Below, piece by piece: positions 1 through 7,573 of a stretch of 29,942 nucleotides of DNA. Each line of letters opens with the position of its first letter. Within the stretch, counting starts at the first letter, position 1. The DNA is taken from positions 5,416 through 35,357 of the forward strand of contig PMCY01000062.1 of the NCBI GenBank assembly GCA_003154255.1, written 5' to 3'. The position numbers and the translations under genes are program-made. A model generated the notes under the pieces. It was not told the origin of the DNA. It searched no databases and saw only the letters and a list, made by a program, of their open reading frames with translations. The DNA is from Candidatus Aminicenantota bacterium. Its GTDB lineage: Bacteria > Acidobacteriota > Aminicenantia > Aminicenantales > UBA4085.

Positions 1-936
1 AAAATGTTTGGAATCGAGAGGGGGTGTGATGACCGCCCCGGTCTTCATCAAGCGGACGGCCTTGACGAAATCCTGATATTGATACATCAGCGTGCCGATC
101 AGGCTCAATTCCCGGTCCTGGACAAAACCCATATTCACCCGGGGATGCTCACCATAGACGCCGACGACAACGATGGTCCCGCCTTTCTCGATGGAGGAGA
201 CGGCCTCGGTGAGAGTCGCCTCGACACCGGCGCAGTCGAAGGCGACGGCAAAGCCCTTTCCGCGGAAAGCCCGTTGGGCGGCTTGGGCCAGGGATTCTTT
301 TTTCGCGTTGGAAACCGCTTTCAGCCCGCAGCGGGCCGCTATTTCCAGCCGGTATTCGCTGATGTCCGTGATCAGGACTTGAGCGCCTTGGGCGCGGGCC
401 ACTTGGCCAACGAGATTGCCGATCGGACCCGCGCCTAAAACAGCCACATTGCGCCCCGCCAGCCGGCCGGCCCGCGCGACGGAGTGGACCCCGACCGCGA
501 CCGGCTCGACCAGTGCCCCCTGTTCGAAAGTGAAAGTCGCAGGGAGGGGCACGATCTTGTCGGCCTCCGTCACGAACCATTCCTGGGCGCAGCCAGGCGC
601 CTGAAACCCCCGGACCTTGAGATGATCGCAGATGTGGTAGTCGCCGCGCCGGCAGGGGGCGCAGGTTCCGCAGACTTCCTGAGGAGTCGCCGTCACCAGC
701 GTCCCAACCCGAAGCTTCGTGACCCCTTTTCCGACGCTTTCAATGACCCCCGAGAACTCATGGCCTTGGACCACAGGATAGGTCGTGAATGGGTGTTTGC
801 CGTGATTGACGTGGACATCAGAACCGCAGATTCCGATGCGCCGGACGCGGATGAGAACCTGTTGCCGGCCCGGCAAAGGCTTGGGAATTTCCCGGAACTC
901 GATCGTTCCCGGATCGATCATAATGGCTTGTTTCAT
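1..936 (-). CDS. Zinc-dependent alcohol/polyol dehydrogenase (MDR family), 3' end cut by window
   Basis: The frame is open from an ATG at 936 to base 1, giving 312 residues; the family is usually 340-350, so about 30-40 C-terminal residues are missing. It belongs to the zinc-containing medium-chain dehydrogenases (sorbitol/L-iditol or threonine dehydrogenase type), which oxidise a sugar alcohol or secondary alcohol with NAD(P). Seen: the catalytic zinc site GICGSD (Cys37) and GHE (His59-Glu60), a four-cysteine structural zinc lobe near residues 90-101 (CGTCAPC...C), and a Rossmann GAGPIG motif near residue 153. There is no signal peptide, so it is cytoplasmic, unlike every other enzyme here. 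The start is chosen for its strong GGGAGGAGG ribosome site; the frame is open 25 codons further to an ATG at 1011, which lies inside the candidate promoter. It probably processes a sugar released by the neighbouring hydrolases, but the exact substrate cannot be read. Confidence 0.9.
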   Translation of the reverse strand, partial: MKQAIMIDPGTIEFREIPKPLPGRQQVLIRVRRIGICGSDVHVNHGKHPFTTYPVVQGHEFSGVIESVGKGVTKLRVGTLVTATPQEVCGTCAPCRRGDYHICDHLKVRGFQAPGCAQEWFVTEADKIVPLPATFTFEQGALVEPVAVGVHSVARAGRLAGRNVAVLGAGPIGNLVGQVARAQGAQVLITDISEYRLEIAARCGLKAVSNAKKESLAQAAQRAFRGKGFAVAFDCAGVEATLTEAVSSIEKGGTIVVVGVYGEHPRVNMGFVQDRELSLIGTLMYQYQDFVKAVRLMKTGAVITPPLDSKHF

Positions 937-1269
937 TACCTCCTCCCGCTCATTATTCCACCGCTGAAATGAAAGTCCGTCTTTATCACGGGCCGGCCGT
1001 TTCTCGTCCATTTTGTCAGCAACTTTTTGAATATGCAAGTCCATTTTTGACCGCCCCGAATTCCCGATCAAGCGTTGCCCTAAGGGATTCAAGCGGAGCC
1101 GCGAATTCCTCGGGGTTGTATCGTCGAGGGCGCCGCTCGACCGGCTTTGGTTGTTTTCCTTTCTCAGGGGATCATACGGGGCACTTAGAGGAACACAATG
1201 CCCATACCCGGGTGGCTCTCATAAAACGATCGTCGGCTTGTGCACCGCAGACGGCCTCGGCCATGTTCC
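937..1269. other. 333-bp gap between dehydrogenase and GH39-like gene
   Basis: No convincing gene is present. Besides the possible promoter at 1010-1038 and its flanking 9-mer repeats, the plus strand holds GTCAGCAAC at 1015-1023. This resembles one arm (GTTAGCAAC) of the large inverted repeat upstream of the hydrolase operon, but no second arm is present. I see no clear terminator after the GH39-like gene, so read-through into the dehydrogenase is possible. Confidence 0.5.
1010..1038 (-). promoter_or_regulatory. Possible sigma-70-like promoter for the dehydrogenase
   Basis: On the minus strand TTGCAT (plus 1033-1038) is followed after 17 bp by CAAAAT (plus 1010-1015), giving a start near 1003 and a leader of about 65 nt. 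The match is moderate (4/6 for each box). The 9-mer GTCCATTTT occurs twice on the plus strand (1006-1014 and 1039-1047), 33 bp apart, flanking the site. Confidence 0.3.
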
Positions 1270-3282
1270 CTATTCGTTCTTGCCGTAGACTTCCAGTTCC
1301 GCCAGTTGAAATCGATAAACACGGGGGACGGACGACACCGGACCCAGCCTGGTCGCATAAACGCGCACATAGCGGCAGCGTCGGCTGACGAAGCCGAACA
1401 CCTGCACCCCCAGCGCTCGCCGCCCGTTGCCGTAATCGGTCCGGCTCACCAGATCCGTCCAGGAATCGAGGTCATCGGACGCTTGAATCTTAAAATCGAC
1501 GGGAAAGCCTTCGCCCTCGCCCTCCTGGTCATCTCGCGGGTAAAGCTTGACGGTATCGATCGGGACCGCCGGCCCCAGATCGACGCAGACCCATTCGCCA
1601 TGGCCCGGTGTATCGTAGCCGGCGCTGCTCCAGCCCAGTGTGCCCGGCAGACTATGAGTGATTTCATTCACGACATGCCTCGTTCCCCAGCCCTCCTTTT
1701 CAAAAGAGGAGCTGGTGGAAACCGGTTTCGCCGCGGCCAAGTTCAATTCCGGCACCGTCTTCAGACCGGCCGAAACACATGGCTGAACGCCTCGGCCCGT
1801 CGGTTCCAGAATCATCTCCGCCACGGACCAGGGAAGGAGAATGATGTTCCGGCTGAAGCGGGAGGCCGATGGGACAACGCCGCATTCCACGGGCTCGAGG
1901 TCCTCCGTCGGTCCGGTCTTGTACCCGCGCAAGCCGGAGCGGTAGTCTTTATAGTAATCGGCATGGTCGGCGTCCACGCGATATTGGGTGACCATCATAT
2001 TCTTACGGTCGTGCTTATAAGGAAGATGGTCGATCGTCAATTGAACAGATAGGGGCTGGCCGCCATAATTCCAGAGCAAGACTGCCGTTTTTTGGTTGGA
2101 AGCTTCTTTGGTTGCCAGGCCATAGACGGCGTGGTTTTTCGTGGCCGCTCCGCTGATCCGGGTCCGGAGAATGGCGTCTCCAAGGCCGGCAAACATTTTG
2201 AACACGTTGAAGACTGCTTTTTTATGGTTGTTGACCGTCAGAAGCCCCAAGTCGCCGTTGAAAATGCGGTCAGCACGATAGCCCTCGATCGGAGAGAAGT
2301 AGAAAGCTTTCGTCAATTCGGGGTGCAGGAGGGCATTGAATATTCGGGCGGCCGTGCCCGCGGCCGCATGGCCCGTATCGGAATCGGCCCCTGCGCCGGC
2401 GTCCATGACGGGCGTCAGATTCCATTCGGTGACGAATATTTCGCGGGAACGCAAGCCTCGGGAAGCGAGTTGGGATCGCACTTCTTCGATGTTCCATTCC
2501 AAGTCCAAGGGCGGCTTCTCATCGAGAGGGCTCCCGCCGTACTTATGGTAAGAAACGAAATCGAACGGGACCGAGGGATGCAGCTTCAGGTGATCGAGCA
2601 GGTCTCTCAGCCGGGAGGTCGGAGACATAACGTTGGCGTCGGCGGCCCCGCCGACTTTGGCCGTGGGATCCGCTTCTCCGACCCCTTCGGCGGTTTTAAC
2701 GTATAGATCGACATACTGTCGGGCAGAGCCCTTGAAGAAGCTGTCAATGTCAGGCTCATTCCAAACTTCCCAGTACCAACCTGTGAAGCCGAGGTCTTTA
2801 TAATGCTGGACGTAGGCTCGAACGATCCGCTTCCAGTCGTCCATGCTTTGGGGGACGCTGCTGTCGTCGCCTCCCGCCGGGAGCAGCACATCGGGGCAAT
2901 ACGCAAGGCACATCAGCGGAGTCATTCCCTTGCCGAGCATCGGTCTGATCACTCGGTCCAGCTTGCTGAAGTCGAACCTGAGTTTTCCGTCTTCATCGCG
3001 GGTCACCACGCGATAAAATTTATCATCGACCAAATGATCCAGTCGGATCATCTTGAAGCCGATGCCCGCCAGGGTGTCGTAGGCTTCCGGCAGCCAGTTC
3101 AGGTTTTTCATCGTTTCATAGCCGCCCACCGATCCGTTGAGAAGGCGGGCCTTCTCCAGCGCGCCAGCGGTGGAGTCATAGTCCGTGCTGACGGTCAAAC
3201 AATTCGGAGGAGATTCCGTTAGGTTCGCCAGGCCTCCTAAGACCGACAGGGAACAAAGGACGAAGACCCGGATCATTCGCAT
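1270..3282 (-). CDS. Secreted GH39-like beta-xylosidase with C-terminal F5/8 type C (CBM32-like) domain
   Basis: A 670-residue exported clan-A glycoside hydrolase. The N-terminus MRMIRVFVLC...GGLA looks like a signal peptide. The TIM barrel carries YWEVWNEPDI (acid/base Glu about 176) and FVTEWN (nucleophile Glu about 286), the usual GH39/GH-A pair, with FVSYHKYG between them. After a beta-sandwich linker, residues about 516-667 form a discoidin/F5-8C domain that likely binds carbohydrate. GH39 members mainly remove xylose from xylo-oligosaccharides, and alpha-L-iduronidase is the other known activity; the GH127 and GH10 neighbours favour xylosidase. An in-frame GTG at 3339 would extend the frame but lacks a ribosome site and spoils the signal peptide; ATG 3276 is also possible. 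It is the last of five tightly spaced minus-strand genes, 113 bp after GH127. Confidence 0.85.
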   Translation of the reverse strand: MRMIRVFVLCSLSVLGGLANLTESPPNCLTVSTDYDSTAGALEKARLLNGSVGGYETMKNLNWLPEAYDTLAGIGFKMIRLDHLVDDKFYRVVTRDEDGKLRFDFSKLDRVIRPMLGKGMTPLMCLAYCPDVLLPAGGDDSSVPQSMDDWKRIVRAYVQHYKDLGFTGWYWEVWNEPDIDSFFKGSARQYVDLYVKTAEGVGEADPTAKVGGAADANVMSPTSRLRDLLDHLKLHPSVPFDFVSYHKYGGSPLDEKPPLDLEWNIEEVRSQLASRGLRSREIFVTEWNLTPVMDAGAGADSDTGHAAAGTAARIFNALLHPELTKAFYFSPIEGYRADRIFNGDLGLLTVNNHKKAVFNVFKMFAGLGDAILRTRISGAATKNHAVYGLATKEASNQKTAVLLWNYGGQPLSVQLTIDHLPYKHDRKNMMVTQYRVDADHADYYKDYRSGLRGYKTGPTEDLEPVECGVVPSASRFSRNIILLPWSVAEMILEPTGRGVQPCVSAGLKTVPELNLAAAKPVSTSSSFEKEGWGTRHVVNEITHSLPGTLGWSSAGYDTPGHGEWVCVDLGPAVPIDTVKLYPRDDQEGEGEGFPVDFKIQASDDLDSWTDLVSRTDYGNGRRALGVQVFGFVSRRCRYVRVYATRLGPVSSVPRVYRFQLAELEVYGKNE

Positions 3283-3304
3283 GAATTCTATTTTGAGATA
3301 TATC

Positions 3305-3371
3305 GATGAGCGGACACAAGGAAAAGAATTAGAATTCACACAAAGGAGAAAGAATTCCGCTCGTGCTCATC
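3305..3371. repeat. Inverted arms and imperfect direct repeat between GH127 and GH39 genes
   Basis: GATGAGCGGA at 3305-3314 can pair through GAGCGGA with TCCGCTC (3356-3362) or through GATGAGC with GCTCATC (3365-3371). Between the arms, ACACAAGGAAAAGAATT (3314-3330) and a 19-bp near-copy (3338-3356) form a direct repeat with 24-bp period. It may be a stem in the operon mRNA or a regulator site for the last gene. Confidence 0.4.
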
Positions 3372-3395
3372 AGAACCATGGAAACCGATTTCGTC

Positions 3396-5399
3396 TTATT
3401 TTCCGAGGCCGGCTTCGGGGATCCAGACGTTCATCCAGCCCTGCCCGCGATTGGCCCAGGCATAATAGGGAACGGCCGTAAAATCCACCTTTCTGCTCCC
3501 GACGGCTGAACCCTCTCCCCGGAGGACAATGACGCCGCCCAGAAGGGACCCCCGGAATTCCGCCTGGATCGGGGAGGCGGCGGGCAGACCGAACTCCTGA
3601 ACGGGAAAGGGATTGTCCGCGCTTTCGAGACAGTACACGACGGGCCCGCGCATCAGGGCCAGGCGCCCACGATCAGCCTCGACGGCGGCGTTGGCCCGAA
3701 CGCGGCGGACGGGCATGGGAAGGTCAATCTCGACGATATCGCCTTTCTTCCAAGCCCGGCGGATGAGGAGATACCCATTGTTCATTTCCGGACTGGGGAT
3801 GGCCCACCCATTAATGACCGGATTTGGAAGCACTCGTCCGCGCCTGGCCGCGTCGTCAAAAACATAGAGATCGCTCTTGACCGGCCCATCGGCCGCCCAA
3901 CCGGGAATCCGCAGGTGGAGCGTAAACTCCTCCGACTTGTCCGGTTCGATCGCCATTCGGACTTTGCCCTCCCACGGATAAAGAGTCGTTTGAACAAGCC
4001 GGATGGAACCGCCTTTCCAAGGAATGTCGGCCGTGCTGCCGACATACAGGTTCACGTAGATGCCGTCCTGGTCTTTGGCGTACAGATAGCCCCCCACCTG
4101 GGGAATCACGCGGACGACATTGCTCGGGCAACAGGCCGGATCTGACCAGGAGTCGCGGCTCACTTTCCCCGAACTGGCCAAGGGATTTTCATAGAAAAAA
4201 AGGTCCCCGGACAGAGAAACGCCCGACAGAAAGGCGTTGTACAACGAGAGCTCCAGGACATCGACATATTTCGCCTCGGCCCGCAGCAGGTTCATCCGGG
4301 CGTTCCAGAAGATATTGGCCGCCGCAGCGCACGTTTCGCAATAGGCTTTGTCGTTGGGGAGATTGTAGGCCGTGCCGAAGCCCTCGTCGCCGAATTGGGC
4401 TGTCCCGACGCCTCCGGTGATGTAGAGCTTGGAGCCCACGACGTTGTCCCAGATGCGGTCGAGCGCCCCGCCGTATCCAGGACCGCCGCCGAGTCCGGCT
4501 ACATCGGCCATGGCCGCATATGTGTACCCAGCCCGGACGGCGTGCCCGGTCGCCTCGGTTTGTTCCGCCAAGGGCCGATGGTCCTGGCGGTATTGGCGGG
4601 TCGACCAGACGGAGCGGCGGTCTTTGGGATCCACCATGTTTTGTCGGACGGATTCCTCGGGCGTCAGGGCCCGATGTTCGCGGCCATGAGCGTATCCCCT
4701 TTCGGCGAGAAAAAATTCAGCCAGATTCAAGTAGCGTTTCTCTCCGGTGGCTTGCCAAAGCTTGACCAGGGCCAACTCGATCTCCTGATGGCCCGAAACC
4801 TCATAGCGCTTTCCCGGCCCGAAAATGGAGTCGAGGAGATCGGCGAAGCGGACCGCGACGTTCAGGAGCGTGCCCTTGCCCGTCGCATCGCGATAGGCCA
4901 CCCCGGCTTCGAACAGATGGCCGGCGCAATACAGCTCGTGTTCTGTTGGCGCCATGGTCAATCGAGGGCCATGGTTTGCGGCGGTGAAATACGTGTTGAG
5001 ATAGCCATCCTTCTGCTGGGCCGCCGCGATCGCCTCGATGATGCCGTCGACGTGAGCCTCGAGCTCCGGGTCGGGCTGGATTCTCAAGCTGTAAGCGGCG
5101 CCTTCGATGATCTTGTAGACGTCCGAGTCATACGCATGCGAGCCCTTCTGCTGGCCCTGGATCAGGCCGGCCGCGATCTTGAAATTGGGAATATTACCCG
5201 AGCTTTCACATTTCTGCAGGGCCGTCCGAATACTGACCTTCTGATTGATGGCGATTTTCGGCGACCAGAACGCGTCCGTGATCCGGACCGCCGAATAGGG
5301 GACGGGCATAAGCTTTCTCGAGTCCCGGCCCCGAGCGACGATCAGAATCAGAACAAGCCCCGCGGCAAGGGGCAGAATTTTATTGGCGCTCACATTCAT
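3396..5399 (-). CDS. Secreted GH127 beta-L-arabinofuranosidase (former DUF1680)
   Basis: A 667-residue protein with a signal peptide (hydrophobic LPLAAGLVLILIVA at about 9-22). GH127 enzymes release beta-L-arabinofuranose using a cysteine nucleophile held by a zinc ion. The catalytic set is visible and correctly spaced: acid/base Glu339 (FGDEGFG), zinc ligands Glu355 and Cys357 (YCETC), and the Cys423-Cys424 pair in ACCPSN. The 16- and 18-residue spacing from Glu339 equals that of the characterised HypBA1 (E322, E338, C340). The alpha/alpha barrel is followed by two beta domains, so it is full length. Start ATG 5399 has AAGGA about 3 nt upstream. The gene begins 20 bp after the lipoprotein gene, indicating co-transcription. 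It likely trims arabinose side chains from pectin, extensin or arabinoxylan-type glycans. Confidence 0.92.
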   Translation of the reverse strand: MNVSANKILPLAAGLVLILIVARGRDSRKLMPVPYSAVRITDAFWSPKIAINQKVSIRTALQKCESSGNIPNFKIAAGLIQGQQKGSHAYDSDVYKIIEGAAYSLRIQPDPELEAHVDGIIEAIAAAQQKDGYLNTYFTAANHGPRLTMAPTEHELYCAGHLFEAGVAYRDATGKGTLLNVAVRFADLLDSIFGPGKRYEVSGHQEIELALVKLWQATGEKRYLNLAEFFLAERGYAHGREHRALTPEESVRQNMVDPKDRRSVWSTRQYRQDHRPLAEQTEATGHAVRAGYTYAAMADVAGLGGGPGYGGALDRIWDNVVGSKLYITGGVGTAQFGDEGFGTAYNLPNDKAYCETCAAAANIFWNARMNLLRAEAKYVDVLELSLYNAFLSGVSLSGDLFFYENPLASSGKVSRDSWSDPACCPSNVVRVIPQVGGYLYAKDQDGIYVNLYVGSTADIPWKGGSIRLVQTTLYPWEGKVRMAIEPDKSEEFTLHLRIPGWAADGPVKSDLYVFDDAARRGRVLPNPVINGWAIPSPEMNNGYLLIRRAWKKGDIVEIDLPMPVRRVRANAAVEADRGRLALMRGPVVYCLESADNPFPVQEFGLPAASPIQAEFRGSLLGGVIVLRGEGSAVGSRKVDFTAVPYYAWANRGQGWMNVWIPEAGLGK

Positions 5400-5419
5400 G
5401 ATCCTTGGCCGGTCTTCTC

Positions 5420-7468
5420 TTACTTTTTCCCTGCCGGGGCCGGCGGAGCGTCAATGGTTTTAGGGGTGATCCCGGTTTCGCCGCCTTTCTCTCCATACGT
5501 TTTGATGATCTGCTTCAAGAGGAGAACCGGAGCGTAGTAATAGCTCATCAGGGTACCCTCGCAGCCGCGGTCCGCAATCATTTGGACATGAAGCTTCATA
5601 TATTCGGTTTCCAAGGCCAGGGCTTCCGCGGAGACCAAGCCGATCCGCTGGCGTTCCACGGCCGTGAAATGCTTGGGATCTTTAACGCTGAAGAGCGGCT
5701 GGAGTTCGGTCATTTTTAAAAAAGCCCGCAGATGGAACAAGGTGCAGGAGATCCGATTGGTGAGAAATTCGAGATAGTGTTTTCCCCCGGCCGTCGGAGT
5801 CCCGGAGACGCATCCGAACAGGTGGTCCCGCGCAGCTTCGAACTTGCGGCGCGCGGCCTCGATTTTTTCCGGCGTGAACCGACCGTAGTTGGCCAGCTCT
5901 TTTTGGGAGGTCCAATACCCTCCGTAGCAGAAGCCGATATTGAACAGATCGTTGCGGGCTTCGGTGTCGGCGTCGTCCAGGGTGCTCATGGCCGCACCAT
6001 AGGCCTCCAGATCGCCGATTCCGAAGGAGCGGCCATAATCCCGGTAGAAATCGCGGGGCTCGATAGGCCCCTCGATCATGGCCAAAGCGGCATAAGCGAT
6101 CGAAGTCCGGTTTTCCGCAGTACGCCAATGGTTCCAGCTGATGCCGTAGAGGGGCGCCCCGCCGGTCAACCGCCGTCCTTCGCCGATCAGCCGCCGGATG
6201 CCTTCAACGGGATTCTGCTGCAGATACATCAGCCCGTCGAATTCGACCCAGCTGTAAAACATCGTCCGGTTCACGTCGGCCGCCGTGATGGGAATGGCCT
6301 TCAGATTGTCCACGGCTTTGCGAGCGCCGTGAGCCGGCAGGACGGTCAGATGGACGTCCGACGGGACGATCCGACGCATCAACTCGAATCCGGGCTTCAG
6401 GTCCTCGATCCCCGTGTTGTAGATGCCGACGCCGTATTCGAGTTTCCGCCCGGGCGCCTGGGAATTCCGCAGGGTCCGCAGGATCCTGGTGTTGTATTCG
6501 ATCTCCCGGCCCGGCTTGTCGCTGTCCTCCTGGGTGATTAGCTCGAGCGAGTCAATCCAACGATATCGATCGAGCACGAATCGGCAGGCCGCCAGGGACA
6601 GGGCCGGGTCCTCGTCCCGGAGCTCCAGCGAGAAATTGACCGTCAGCCCGACGCGCTTGGCTTCGCGGATGACCTCCGCCAGCCAATCCATGGCCCGCCG
6701 GCTCTTTTCCTCGGGCTGATCGTAAAAGGGCTCGATGGCCGGGATGCAATAGACTTTTTTATTGCGGACGACGCTCTTCAAGAGCGGTTCGTCGGGAATG
6801 TCGTGGCGTTGTCCGTAAAAGAAATTGCCCGCCAGCGATGCCCCCCCTGGCAGCAAGACCGGGTACCATTGGCCGGGATAGCTGTGGAAGGTGATGCTGT
6901 TCAATCTTAGGCGGGCCAAATTGCGGACGTATTCCTTGGCTTCTTCGAGCGGGTAGGACGAGATGTCCATGGCGAAGTTGATGTGCTGGCGGATCCCGCG
7001 CCGGCTGACCGCGGGCCGGACGATCCGGCTGAATCCGCGGAGGTTTTCGAGCCTGATCACTTCGGGTAGGATCGGACCGGCGACGTCGAAGCGGAGTCCC
7101 GCTTTTTCGAGCATCGTGTAGGCCGCGTGCAGAACTCCCGCCGCGGTCGCCCCTCGGAGTTCGATGGTCGTGCCTCCGGCGATTCCGGCCGGCGCGATGT
7201 GCCGGACGGAAAATGAAAAATCATCCATCGCCTTGTCGACGCCCAGATCGATGATCCAAGCGGCGCCGGCGGCAGCGCCGTTGTGGTCCACCGCGAATTT
7301 TTTCTCCAGAAAGGCGCCCAGCTCGTCGGCGGCAAAGGCCAGAATGGGATCCGCGGCGTCGCCCCGGATGACAAGACGCGGCGGACGCGCGGAGGAACAT
7401 CCGATCAGAATGATGAACAGGGCGCCGAGAGACGCCCCGCCGAAAGTTTTTGCTGAAAACCTGACCAT
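5420..7468 (-). CDS. Lipoprotein with GH67/GH20-type N-terminal domain and probable TIM barrel; catalytic family unknown
   Basis: A 682-residue protein. The lipobox LIGC at about residues 21-24 after a hydrophobic stretch predicts a lipid-anchored envelope protein. Residues about 30-150 (LVIRGDAADPILAFAADEL ... GVLHAAYTMLEKAGLRF) have the pattern of the N-terminal domain shared by GH67 alpha-glucuronidases, GH20 hexosaminidases and GH89. The next part (RGIRQHINFAMDISSYP, LNSITFHSYPGQWYP, FSLELRDEDP) looks like a barrel, followed by helices. I could not find the standard GH67 or GH20 catalytic motif, so the reaction is not assigned; alpha-glucuronidase would fit a xylan locus but is inference. 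Two ATGs are adjacent (7471 and 7468); AAGGAGG gives a 5-nt spacing to 7468 and only 2 nt to 7471, so 7468 is preferred. It lies between GH95 and GH127. Confidence 0.75.
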   Translation of the reverse strand: MVRFSAKTFGGASLGALFIILIGCSSARPPRLVIRGDAADPILAFAADELGAFLEKKFAVDHNGAAAGAAWIIDLGVDKAMDDFSFSVRHIAPAGIAGGTTIELRGATAAGVLHAAYTMLEKAGLRFDVAGPILPEVIRLENLRGFSRIVRPAVSRRGIRQHINFAMDISSYPLEEAKEYVRNLARLRLNSITFHSYPGQWYPVLLPGGASLAGNFFYGQRHDIPDEPLLKSVVRNKKVYCIPAIEPFYDQPEEKSRRAMDWLAEVIREAKRVGLTVNFSLELRDEDPALSLAACRFVLDRYRWIDSLELITQEDSDKPGREIEYNTRILRTLRNSQAPGRKLEYGVGIYNTGIEDLKPGFELMRRIVPSDVHLTVLPAHGARKAVDNLKAIPITAADVNRTMFYSWVEFDGLMYLQQNPVEGIRRLIGEGRRLTGGAPLYGISWNHWRTAENRTSIAYAALAMIEGPIEPRDFYRDYGRSFGIGDLEAYGAAMSTLDDADTEARNDLFNIGFCYGGYWTSQKELANYGRFTPEKIEAARRKFEAARDHLFGCVSGTPTAGGKHYLEFLTNRISCTLFHLRAFLKMTELQPLFSVKDPKHFTAVERQRIGLVSAEALALETEYMKLHVQMIADRGCEGTLMSYYYAPVLLLKQIIKTYGEKGGETGITPKTIDAPPAPAGKK

Positions 7469-7491
7469 CATCGCCTCCTTACGGCGGTCAT

Positions 7492-7515
7492 CCCGGCTCC
7501 CAAACGGGGACCGGG
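7492..7515. repeat. Intercistronic hairpin between GH95 and lipoprotein genes
   Basis: CCCGG (7492-7496) pairs with CCGGG (7511-7515), and TCCC with GGGA inside, around an AAAC loop with single-base bulges. No T-run follows on the minus strand, so it is more likely an mRNA-stabilising or processing stem than a terminator. Confidence 0.4.
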
Positions 7516-7573
7516 CTCCGGATTTCGTCCCGGGGAGGCCCGCGTCTCTCTTCCCCTCGAAGAGTCGATCATC

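Noticed and set aside
969..1388. 139-codon plus-strand frame covering the gap left of GH39
   Set aside because: No ribosome site or domain; it overlaps the GH39-like gene end and a likely promoter.
4395..5537. 380-codon plus-strand frame opposite GH127
   Set aside because: GH127 on the minus strand has a complete catalytic set; this frame is its shadow.
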